Of a stretch of 64,000 nt of DNA, positions 49,326 to 59,864 are shown one piece after another. Made by a program: the position numbers and the translations under genes. Each line of letters begins with the position of its first letter. Position 1 is the first letter of the stretch. Below the pieces are notes generated by a model. It had not been told where the DNA came from, ran no database searches, and worked only from the letters and a program-made list of their open reading frames with translations. Source of the stretch: Viola odorata. Its lineage: Eukaryota > Streptophyta > Magnoliopsida > Malpighiales > Violaceae. Where the stretch lies: contig OY829542.1 in assembly GCA_963691705.1 (NCBI GenBank), positions 29,064,579 through 29,128,578 on the forward strand, written 5' to 3'.

Positions 49326-50466
49326 TGATCGCGCGTCGAACACGTCAAATATAATAGTGAAATAGGTATGGAAAAGGGGGTAGAAATACAACTTATCACT
49401 GTCCACAAGAGTTTGTAGATTGTGGTAAGAGGATCGTCCATAGAGACCTCTAGGAGATGTAGTTCTTGGGTTTGACTTCCTCGTCACTGGATTTAGTTTG
49501 GTAGTATCTGAAAGCAAAGACAAAACAGGAAGAAGTAAAATAGTTCAAAGCAGTATTGGCCAAAGGCTTGGCCTAGACAGGGGTCAAGATTGAGATAAAT
49601 CAAATAAAAGGGAATTCCAGGTAAGGGTGGCGCGAGACTAGTTACCTACTTTGCCTAGCCGACGGGTACTCCCTTTCCTTCTAGGCTGGTTGCAACTCTT
49701 CTCTACTAGGGTACAAGAATGGCCAACTCTTGCCTCTAGTGAGTAAGCGATTTAATAAGCTCAAGAAATAAATGAATACGAATAAAGAGATTATTAAGCA
49801 TGGTTTGATCTCACGAATGCATAAGAACTAAGCTCATCAACCCTTACCAAGAATGGGTGTTTAGCTACTCATACTCATAGATAGAAAAATAAAATACTTG
49901 ATTGCATAAATAAATTAAATCCGAAATTTAAAGAATTAAATCCGGAGCAAAAGTATATCAATGTCGAAATGGGGAAGAAGAAGAGAGTCTGAGAAGAGGA
50001 GGACACGTTCAGCTATAAGTAAGCTAAAACTCCTCTGTCCTTCTCCAACTCAATCTCCTAAATAATATCTTAAATAATCTCCAAATAAATTATCCTGATT
50101 TGTTTTGAATAAAAATAGGAATTTAAAATATATAAAGATGGAAGGAGATCCTTGATAGGATTCTTAAATAAATATCTTCTTGATCCTTCTCTTTCTTGCT
50201 GGACAGCTGTGATTTGCCAGCTCGCAAGGCCCAACGCCGCTGCTCATGATTCCTCTCTCGCGGATCAGTCTTGGCCGGAGTCTTGGCCAAGCGCTAGGCC
50301 AAGACTCAGGAAAACAGCTTCAGCGCTCCACAATTCATATTCTTCTATAAATTGCCTCCAGACCAGAACTGCTAAGATATGGGAAATACAAGGATAAATC
50401 AGTAGGTTTACTGCCCAAATAACAAGTAAATGGATAGTAAAAACATGATGAAATGCAATGTAATCC
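49326..50466 (-). repeat. A/B-type LTR at the 3' end of element D
   Basis: Ends TGATCGCGCGTCGAAC (49326) and GCAATGTAATC (50466) match the element A and B LTRs better than the D-type LTR. An internal deletion of a few hundred bases lies near 49628. The polypurine tract AAGTGTGGGGAATT (minus strand) abuts it at 50467-50480. Confidence 0.85.
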
Positions 50467-50480
50467 AATTCCCCACACTT

Positions 50481-51906
50481 AAACTATGCTTGCCCCCAAG
50501 CATACAGACTCAAAGACTCAAAAATAAAACATATAAACACAACAAAATAGAACATACACCAAGTCCCCCAGAGTTCTCCTTTCGGCTGTTCACCCCACCA
50601 TTGAATTTACCAAGACACTTTCCTAAGCGACCCAATGCTAGACTAACAAGGACAAATCAATACCCTAAACAAACCTCATCCAAATGGTATCAAGACATCC
50701 TGCAAGAATTGAATTTATAATGTATAGGGGTCTAAACTCACCACAGATTTGAGTCCCACCAAGCGCTATTCTATCCAAACGTGCCTAAAGACTAGTGCCA
50801 TTTAAACCATTTTCAGCAGATTTATTCTCTCTTTTTTGTTCTATGCCCTTTGTATTTTTACAGGCATATGCATATCATTTTTTCCATGCCTTTTGTATTT
50901 TTACAGGCATATGCATATAGACAGAGCTTGTTCTTTTTGGGCACCCAGAACTTCCACCTTTGCTATATTCTGCTATGACATTCCAGCACCTTTTTGTGTC
51001 TCACACTAAAATAGATAGAACAGCACACTCAAATCAGACGCAGCAAGCCTAGACACCCTAATGTTCTATAAGTTTTTAAGCTAGACGCCCTTTAGACCAT
51101 GTGGATAGTGTTTGTTTGGGTAACATTAGATAATATGCCCCTTAGGCATTGATCAAGTTACGCTCATTCGCTTCCCTGTTACTAAAGCATTGTTCCACCT
51201 AGACAAGTGTCTACTTGCAATTTCAGTGGTAAACTAAACAGCCTAAGTTAAAAACTGGGGGGGGGGGGGGGGGGGCGGTGTACACTCATAAAGACAGACT
51301 CAAACAATCATAAAAAGAAAAGAACAAAAATTCATACAAAACAGACTCAAGACTGGGCATACTTATGCAAAAAGAAAAAAGAAAAAAACGCAAAAACTGA
51401 CTCAAAAATATCAAAAAATATCAATCAATATTCACAACAAAACACAAAACAGACTCTCATAACTGACACCCTCCCCACACTTGGAAGACACAATATCCTC
51501 ATTGTGTGGAGAGACAAATAAAAACAGAAAGGAAAAAGGAAGGGAAACGACACGACCTGAGGGCAGATCAAGGTGCTGGAATGGGAGGGTCTTGGCCTGA
51601 TGTTTGGCCTAGATCCGCAACTGGAGGGGCCGCTTGGCTTGTTCTGGAAAACTGTCTTGGCCAAGGGCTTGGCCAAGACAACCGCTGAAGCTGATTTTTT
51701 CCTCTGATTTGAATGCCTTCCTTGCGCTGCAACAGCCCTGGAAATAAGAGAAAAGGACGAGAGGTGGATCAACGAAAAACCTCTGAACTTATTTATGAAA
51801 AAAAATAAAAATAAAAATAAAAATAGATGAAATAAAAAACATGGGTTGCGTCCCATGAAGCGCCCTTATTTATTGTCTTGGGCTCGACATTTCCATGGAT
51901 TTCTTA
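50481..51906 (-). other. Element D 3' non-coding region
   Basis: Homologous to the 3' non-coding region of element A. It contains a G19 homopolymer (51257-51275; element A has C7 at this place on its own strand), a stem-loop copy with one mismatch (51488-51507) and paired GGCC motifs (51594/51606, 51659/51671). Confidence 0.7.
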
Positions 51907-54504
51907 TCAAGAAACTTTCCCAAATTCGCTCCATGCTCTAAGCTTGACAGGACTCTTGGGTGACATTCCTTGGACAACCCCTAAAGGTATAAAATTGAAT
52001 GGGTCGGGAGGTTGTTCCAGCTCATAATTTTGTTGTCCCTGCATCACAAAAGGTGAGTTTTGGCTACTGTGGACAGTAGGAAACATCTTGAGAAGATGGT
52101 CAGTCCACCAGTCCATGGCTTTGGGTGGGCTAGCTGGCAGAGATGAATCTTGGCCAACGGCTTGGCCAAACTCGAGGCCAAGACTGCTTTTACGCTCAAT
52201 TTCTGGTTCCTGCACACTTGAAGGTGGAAGGTTAGGATAAACTTTTGGTAATTCATGGCTGTTATAAATATCAGTATTTGGTTCAAAAAATTCAAGATCA
52301 GAAACAATGCCTTGCAAACAATCATTAGCCACAAATTCTTCTTCCTTCAACTTTTCATCTGAATTTCCCCTGCTAAGAACACCATCAGAAGGGTTAGTTG
52401 CATTTGATTCATAACTCTTATCAGTATCATATCCAAAGTTGTCCACAAAGTTATCACTATGCGTTTTATTAGGATTTTTGTTGGCATCATGCATGTCAAA
52501 CTTTATTGTTGTACCACAATATTCTAAGGTAATACGTCCATGATACACATCAATTTTGGCTCTTGCTGTTCTTAGGAATGGCCTTCCTAACAGCACATCC
52601 GTCAAGTTGGAAGGTAGGTTAGTGTTCATCTCCACAATATAAAAGTCTACAGGATAAATAAAATCATTTACCTGCACCAATACATTTTTCATAATTCCTT
52701 TAGGGAGTATAACAGATCCATCAACAAGTTGAATTACTACCCTAGTTTCTTTCATGATACCAATGTTCAATTTTTTATACTCAGAAAAAGACATCACATT
52801 GATACCTGCTCCCAAGTCGCATAAAGCTTTCTCCACTTGTTGGTTACCTATTTTGCATGGAATTGTAAAAGTGCCTTGATCCTCGCATTTTTCTGGAAGT
52901 TTTGCCTGTAGGATTGCGGATACATTCTGAGTCACATTTATTCTCCCATCTCCTGCAACTTTCTTCCTGCTGCTGCACAATTTCTTAAGGTATTTAGCAT
53001 AACTAGGAACTTTAGCAATTAAATCAAGCATAGGAATATTGACAGCATTTTTTCCAAAAATGTTCATAAATTCCTGTTGCATTTTCTCCTTTTTAGTCTT
53101 TGCAGGCCTAGGAGGGAAAGGAGGTGGAATTTCTATCTCTTCTTCTTGAGATACGACCTTCTTACCTGGCTTGGCCATGGGCTTGGCCATGACTGGTTCT
53201 TCCTTTGCTGTTTTTTCTAGAATGTTGAGCTTAGCCATGGGCTTGGCTAAGATCGGTTCTGTTTGAATTTCCACATCCTCCTCATCTTCTTCCTCATCGT
53301 CTAACTTCTTTATCACACTTCCACTTCTGAGATGCATAGCACTCACATTGTGCATGGATAATCTGCCTTGGTCAGGCTGCTGTTTTTGTGACAATTGAGC
53401 GATCTGTTTCTGCATCTCTACTAGGCTGGACTAGGTTGCTATCATGAACTTTTGGAGAGTCTCTTCCATAGGTGGGCCAGCAATTTGCAGAGGTTGAGGA
53501 GCAGGCGGTAACTGCGGTATAGGAGCTTGACCAGGAGCTTGGCCTAGACGTAGGCCAAGATTATGTTGTCGAGGGTGCGGCATAGAATGTTGGGAATTAA
53601 TGGGGAATTGTTGCCCCTGGTTGTATCCGTATGCTGCATTGACCTGGACTGGATCACCTGGATGTTGTACCATGTAGCAATTGTGGGTTGGGTGATCCTG
53701 CTGTTGGCATATTCCACAAACTATGGCTACCTGTTCTAGAACTCCTGTTGGCTTTGTACCTATAATGTTAACAGAAATATTTTTAACCATGTCAGTTAAT
53801 TCATTCAACCTTTGTTCAATATTAATAGCATTAAGAGTGGAAGGAATAGAATTTTTTTCTGAAACGAGATTGTTTTGGCAATTATCTGCCATTGTTTGAA
53901 GTAACAGTTTGGCCCTTGTAACAGTCAGGTCTTGCAACGCTCCACCAGCTACTGCATCCACTTTTTCTTTGCTGCTCAGAAGCATCCCATCATAAAAATA
54001 CTGGATCATCATTTGATCTGCAACTCCGTGGGTGGGAAAAACCTCTTGCAACTCACGAAACCTTTGGTGATATTCACTGAAACTCTCGTTGCTTCTTTGC
54101 AAAACAGCAGTCATGTTCTTCCTAGCTGTCCCTACCTTTGTCGCATTCCAAAATTTGTTGAGGAACATGTTAGACATCTCAGCCCACGTGTTGACGGTGT
54201 TGTGCGGCAAGCTGTAAAACCAATTTTGGGCTGCCCCTTCAAGAGAACATAGGAAGGCCTTCAGTTTTGCTCTTTGTATGTTCACTGCAGCAGGTTTCAT
54301 GATATCACATTGAACATGTAAATTCCTTAGATGGTTGAACGGATTTTCATTCGAATGGCCATAGAATTTAGGGAGATTGGCCACCATATTAGTCTTTATA
54401 GACCAATCATTCGCTACAGCTAGTAAGTTAATACAGGAAAAGGTTTCCTATTCTGCTGTCCTATTCAATTCCCTCATTGTTGGCTCTTGTTGATTTTCTG
54501 CCAT
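51907..54504 (-). pseudogene. Element D gag-protease
   Basis: From ATG 54504 (MAENQQEPTMREL) to the stop at 51907, with TAG at 54448-54450 and 53431-53433, both where A or B encode Gln. Gag core NPFNHLRNLHVQCDIM, intact knuckle CGICQQQDHPTHNC, Gln-rich coil, LAKPMAKP repeats, protease CDLGAGINVMSFSEY. The C-terminal tail (GVVQGMSPKSPVKLRAWSEF) matches the tail of element A gag. No RT follows, so the element depends on enzymes supplied in trans. Confidence 0.9.
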
Positions 54505-54610
54505 TTTTGGATCCTCGTGGCCAAGACTGCAAAACTAAAAAATAAAAACACAAAAAACAAAAACAAAAACTACAAAACCGTTAGAAGTCCCGGGCAACGG
54601 CGCCAAAATT

Positions 54611-55872
54611 TGATCGCGTGTCGAGCACGTCAAATATAAGTGTATAATAGATATGAAAAAGGGGTAGAAATACAACTTATCACTTGTCCACAAGGAACTT
54701 GTAGATGGTGGTAAGAGGATCGTCCACAGAGACTTCGGGGGATTTGTAGTTCTTGGTTGACTTCCTCGTCACTGAGTTTGGTTGGTTGATTCTGAAAATT
54801 AAAACAAAAGCAATTAAATAGTTCAAAACAGTCTTGGTCAAAGGTTTGGCCAAGACAGGGGGTCAAGATTGGAAACAGTAAAAAGAAGGTTCTCGGTAAG
54901 AGCACGAGCAGGCTATGTTCTTATGATTCGATCACTGATTCAATGGTGTTCATCTCGATATCTGCAGCGCTGCTGTTGATAAGACAACACCCAACTCAAG
55001 TTTACCCTCGGTTGTCAGTCGAGGCCCACGGTTGTCAATCGGGTCTGAGTTGTATTATTCATTTAACTGGGTCTCCCAAGCTAAAATTTGAATTGTCAGT
55101 TCTAAACTTAAACAAGGAAGTAAAGAAACCAAAAAATAAATAATTACAAAAATAGAGATTATTAAGAGTAATTAGATCTCACGAAATATAAGAAACATAG
55201 CCCTCAAACTCTTACCAAGAATGGTGATTAGCTAGATGTAATCATGAATGAATTATAAAAATACTTGCTTGCATAAATAAAATAAATCCGTGGATTCAAA
55301 GAATTAAATCCAGGAGAAAAGTATAAAGTGGCGGAAGAGAGGAGAAGAAGCGAGAGAGCGTGAGAAGAGGAGGACAAGTTCAGCTATAAGTAAGCTAAAA
55401 CTCCTCTATTCTTCTCCAACTCAATCTCCTAAATAATCTCCTTAATAATTATCCTGATTTGTTTTGAATAAAAATAGGAATTTAAAATATATAAAGATGG
55501 AAGGAGATCCTTGATAGGATTCTTAAATAAATATCTTCTTGATCCTTCTCTTTCTCGCTGGACAGCTGTGATTTGCCAGCTCGCAAGGCCCAACGCTGCT
55601 GCTCATGATTGCTCTTCCGCGGATGAGTCTTGGCCGGAGTCTTGGCAAAGACGATCTGGTGGTGCGACACGTTGAATGCGAAGGAGTCTTGGCCAAGCGC
55701 TAGGCCAAGACTCGGGAAAACAACTTTAGTGTTGCACAAGTCATATTCTTCTATAAATTGCCTCCAGACCAGAATTGCTAAGATATGGGAAATACAAGGA
55801 TAAATTAGTAGGTTTACTGCCCAAATAATAAGTAAATGGATAGTAAAAACATGATGAAATGCAATGTAATCA
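54611..55872 (-). repeat. Element D 5' LTR
   Basis: 1262 bp; the element-strand start TGATTACATTGC is at 55872 and the end CACGCGATCA at 54611. It shares ends with the A/B LTRs but diverges internally. Confidence 0.92.
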
Positions 55873-55877
55873 GGGCC

Positions 55878-57540
55878 TAAAGGAGGAGTGTCTTGGGCAA
55901 GATGGACTGATGGTCGGGATGAGCTGGCTTGAGCAGGACGAGGCTGCTTCTGTGGTTGTGCTGCTGCTAGATATGCGAAGTCACCTCCATAATTGGCCCT
56001 AAAGACTTGCTCCTTTTGCGGTGTACAACCTGCACTGAAACTCAACACACCCTGTGAGATACAAAGATACCCCATCCCGTCAAGGGTTCAGGGGTCTAAT
56101 AGCTTAAAGGGGATAGGGGTGAGCATGTTGTGTGTTTTCAGATTGAGGTCATGTGATTAATAGCGAACAAAGTGACAAGAGAGCCAAAAGTTGGGCTGCG
56201 AGAATTATTCTGAATTCCAGACCCATGCAACATGCACCATAAGAAAAATAACTCTTGCAACGATAGTTGGCCCTAATAGTTATACTTACCTACGAAGGTA
56301 AGGGCTAGATAACGATGCAAGATGCGCAAACATGGGTCCTTAATCTCATGTGCTTTGGATGTTCGAGGGCTGAACTCGGCATTGGGATTGTCGGTCAGCT
56401 CTCGAAAGGCGATAGTAGCATCGAAATCAGAGGGGTAAGAAGTCAAAGCATTAGTGTACTTAGGGGTTTTCAGTTCAGAGGCAGACACAAAACCAAGCAA
56501 ACAATTGAAAGCATCGATAGACAAGACAGACCATTCATTCATCAATCTAAAATTAATAGCATCTAGGGCAGACAGGTTGGGGGCAGATTTATCTTTGGGC
56601 TTAAAATACTCAGGCATAATCCAAAAAGAAGTAAAGAATTCGAGGGAGAGCTAGGAATGTTGGGTGTTCAAGGAAGAACATAGCTTCCCACCCTATATTA
56701 CCCATGAGCTCTCGCACCCAAGGCCCTACATGTATAGCATCAAGAAAGTCCGTGTCTAGGAGCGCACAGGGGCTAACGCCTTTGGAATGAAATAATTGCA
56801 GCTAATCTAGGGATTTTTTATCATGAAATTTCATCCAGCCTTTAGAGGAAGAGAGATCAGAGGGAACCTAGGATGACAATCGAGGGGTAGACGCTGAAAC
56901 AGATGTCTTGCCCTTGACAGAGGATGGTCTTTCGGGGTGTCGTGGCTTCTTGGTTGTAGAGGCCTTCGTCTTGCCCTTGCTCAGGTCAACTCCTTTTCTC
57001 TTTCTGTCAGTCGGCGTCTCAGGCTCTGCCGGCGAGATTTTTGCTTTTCCCTTCCTTGCCGCCGAACTAACCGCGACTTCTTTCTCTGCGACTTCTCTCT
57101 CAGCCCTTTCTTCATCGGTCTCTACCTCAGCTCCTTCTTCACCGACCTCGTCTTCGGCCCCTTCATCACTCTCGCTAGTTTGTTCTTCGCTGGCATCTAG
57201 CTGGTCAGTCTCTTCCTCTTTCGACTCCCCGTCAGCCGCAGGTACCTCGGTCTCCTCCTCTCCCCGTCGGCCGCAGGTACCTCGGTCTCTTTCAGGACCT
57301 CTTCCACAGTTAGCTTACGGGCAACCGGCGGTGACGCTTTGCCTTTCTTAGATTTGGAGTCGGCGGCTGTGGAGCTGGGGGTGAGCCGCACCACCCGACC
57401 TGATCTGGTCATGGTGGATGTGGGTGGAACTAATCCGGTGATTATCAAGTCGTCGTCGGCCGGAAACTCTTCAGCTCTCGAGTCAGTGGGTGGCGAAGGG
57501 TCTGGGTTGAGGGATGGTAAAATCTAGGCTAGGGTTAGTA
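55878..57540 (-). pseudogene. Element C ORF3 (Athila ORF), broken
   Basis: The minus strand encodes an acidic Lys/Ser-rich N-terminal half (57540-56880; includes MTRSGRVVRLTP and STAADSKSKKGKASPP) with a frame slip at a short internal duplication (AGCCGCAGGTACCTCGG repeated near 57240-57290). The Athila ORF domain (56617-56273) contains DAINFRLMNEWSVLSIDAFN and CLLGFVSASE. A TAG interrupts the middle near 56800. Element D cuts the C-terminal part; remnants continue at 48174-48000. It is the counterpart of element B ORF3 but well diverged. Confidence 0.7.
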
Positions 57541-57559
57541 GTTGAAGGAGGATTGCTTG

Positions 57560-58093
57560 TGATAAGATCCAGACTATTGGGGAAGAGGAGTCGGGATTAT
57601 GAACGTCTGGAATCACTGTAATTGCAGTCCGTCGTACCTGCAAGGCGCCGGAGGGGGGACTCCGGCGTAGACACTCCGATGCTTAAGTTAGTATGGCTGT
57701 GAAATTTGGCAGAGATTTTGGTAAAGAGATTGCTCTTACTTTCGATCTAGAAATGAGGGGTATTTATAGCCGAAGGAAGAAGGGTCGTTACCCCAGGGGT
57801 GGGTGTTATCAAGGGGAGATAACGCCCAGGATGACGTCAGCTAAACCGTACAAGATGACGTCAGCATGCGGATATCGCTGTAGAGATATCGCCCATGGGC
57901 ACTGTCGGGGTATCCTGGGATGGGATGACGCCGTGTGGGTACACCCCCCTCCCCCGCTGATGTCGACCATCCCAGGATCCTTGGCCTAACGGGGGCGGCA
58001 GCCGGGTGCCGTTTGTCAGTCAAGGTCTATAGGGATCCAGTTTTGACTTGAGGTGAGAAGACGATTCCCTTGGTGTTTCCTTAATTGTTATCA
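57560..58093 (-). repeat. Tat-type solo LTR (copy 2)
   Basis: Ends TGATAAG (57560) and GTTATCA (58093) match solo LTR copy 1. Flanks GCTTG and TCTTG agree at 4 of 5 positions. On the minus strand it has TATA box CTATAAATACC (about 57760-57770), the ACTTAAGCATCGGAGTG block and TGACGTCA sites at about 57833 and 57854. It lies between the integrase remnant and ORF3 of element C. Confidence 0.8.
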
Positions 58094-58868
58094 TCTTGAG
58101 AGGGTTTGGAAGGACTCAAGTAAGGAAGGAGGTGATGAAGCGACGGGGCTGTGAGGTAGTGAGGAGGGTTGGGCAACAAAACTCCTTTTGTGAGCTACGC
58201 GTTTCGTTCTTGTCATTGGGAGTGGTGATGGAAGATGTGGCTAGGGTTTTGGTTGGTGAAAATGGAGATGATGTGTTTGCGTTGAAGAGAGAGATAGAGA
58301 TGGAGACGATGCGTGAGAGAGATGGATACTGACACTGATAGGGAAAGGAGTGGGAAAAGGAAAAAAAATATGGAAGAGTGGAAAGGATGGAGAGAGAGAA
58401 TCACGTTGTCAGAGGGATTTGATTTTGTCCTTATTGCTGACGTGGCGCGTGGGAAGAGGAAGTGAGCTATTTTCTCCGAATCCCAACTGCCAAAAGTAAT
58501 CCCTTTTCAAAATTGAAAATGAGGTTAAGAGAGGGAAAGAGATAAAAAGGCGGAATAAATAAATAAAAATGAGAGATAGAGGGAACAAGATCAATTAAGA
58601 AGAAGAATATTAGTGGGGATTAAATATAGGAAAATGGGAAATATTAAATAGGAAAATAAAACAAACAACCTAATTAATATAGGTAACTAAAAGATAAAAG
58701 CGATAAGAGAAGTAAAACAAATAATAATAAAAGATAAGACTTGAAGAAAAACGAAAGCATAAAAGTTCTTGGCAATGAATTAAAAGGGAACACAAGGATG
58801 AGACGAAGCATGAGGCCTCGTCACTAGTGACCTGTTTTGACGTCCAGGCATAGACGTTCACAGGCTGT

Positions 58869-59257
58869 CTAGGGCTGGATGGGTGGGTTGACCACCTCTT
58901 CTACTTCTGTTGTAAAGGGTTTGAATCCTTCGTAGAAGGGTTTCAAGCGATGGTTATTCACTTTGAAGATCGTGTCTGAGTCTAGACTTTGGATCTCGAC
59001 GGCTCCATGGTCAAATACGGTTGTGACCCTGTAGGGGCCTGTCCACTTGGATTTGAGTTTACCTGCAAAAAGTCTTAAACAGGAATTGTACAAAAGAACT
59101 TTCTGACCAACAACAAAAGACTTGGGCAAGAGCAACTTATCGTGATAGGCCTTCGTCTTGCCCTTGTAGATAAGGGAGTTCTCATAGGCTTCGTCGCGAA
59201 GTTCCTCAAGCTCTTAGATTTGCAAGCGACGGTGTGTACCTGCCTCTCCGAGATCCA
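58869..59257 (-). pseudogene. Element C integrase C-terminal remnant
   Basis: The minus strand encodes [19 protein letters not shown], then [14 protein letters not shown] and [20 protein letters not shown], the GPY/F-type C-terminal module of Ty3/gypsy integrase. A TAA at 59214-59216 stands where element B has a coding residue after LQ. Just upstream the sequence passes abruptly into LTR DNA at about 59258, so the catalytic core is deleted. Confidence 0.8.
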
Positions 59258-59864
59258 TGTTATTACCGGTCGGAGCAAAGCTCCTGAATACAAGAACAAT
59301 GGAGGCAGAGATGGAGTCCAAAATCTGGAGGTGGAAGAGAATAGAAAAAGATGATGTCCAAACCCTCGGACTAAAAAGGGTTTTAAAAGAAAATTACAAA
59401 AGAAGGAAGTTCCGAAAAATAGAAACTAAATAAAAAGAAATCCTAATTTAATTGGAGTTGGTCTTGGAATATCTTCTTGCCAAAATGGGAGAAATCTGGA
59501 TTAATTGGAGCGAATTAGCGGATTTCTTTAATTCTGTGATTTTCCTTTTCTGTGCTGGAATCCTTGGCTGTCGCGTGCGTACAACTGCAAGGGCAAGCTA
59601 ATCAAGTCCGTCCAAAATCCTTTGATAAACGCATCTTTCTGATATTTTCTCTCCAGCGCTGGACTGCACTGTCGTCACGAGCACGCAACTGCTAGGGCAA
59701 GCTGATCAAATCCGTCGAAATTCCAGCAAATAATGCATCTTTTCGTTATTTCCTTTCCAAAAGCTAAGATCTGCAAATAATAAGGAAACAAGGGCAGCAA
59801 ATTAGTAGCATCGAGATCTAAAAAGGGCTAGGAAAGGAAGGGAAAATACACACAAAATGCATCA
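59258..59864 (-). repeat. Element C 5' LTR, truncated
   Basis: Aligns with 45555-46238 of the 3' LTR. It ends at GTAATAACATGG, where LTR and pol share TAACAT-like microhomology, consistent with illegitimate recombination that removed the rest of the LTR, gag and most of pol. Confidence 0.8.

Larger units (their letters stand above)
48180..55872 (-). mobile_element. Element D: non-autonomous Athila-type element inside element C
   Basis: Exact GGGCC duplications (48175-48179, 55873-55877) border the block. It has a 5' LTR at 54611-55872, a tRNA-Asp primer site, gag-protease (54504-51907) and no RT, integrase or ORF3. The low-coordinate end is composite: a D-type LTR fragment (48180-49198), 127 bp of other sequence, then an A/B-type LTR (49326-50466) next to the polypurine tract. 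The insertion splits element C ORF3. Confidence 0.88.
44458..59864 (-). mobile_element. Element C: Athila-like retrotransposon, mostly deleted
   Basis: LTR ends TGATG...CATCA are seen at 59864 (element start) and 44458 (element end). The upstream LTR is truncated and joined directly to the integrase C-terminus; gag, protease, RT and most of integrase are gone. ORF3 and a long 3' non-coding part remain, interrupted by element D (48180-55872) and a solo LTR (57560-58093). No target duplication was found: left flank CCCGG, right flank TGTCA. The flanking LINE has lost sequence at this point. LTR sequence and repeated motifs differ from A, B and D, so this is a separate subfamily. Confidence 0.8.
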
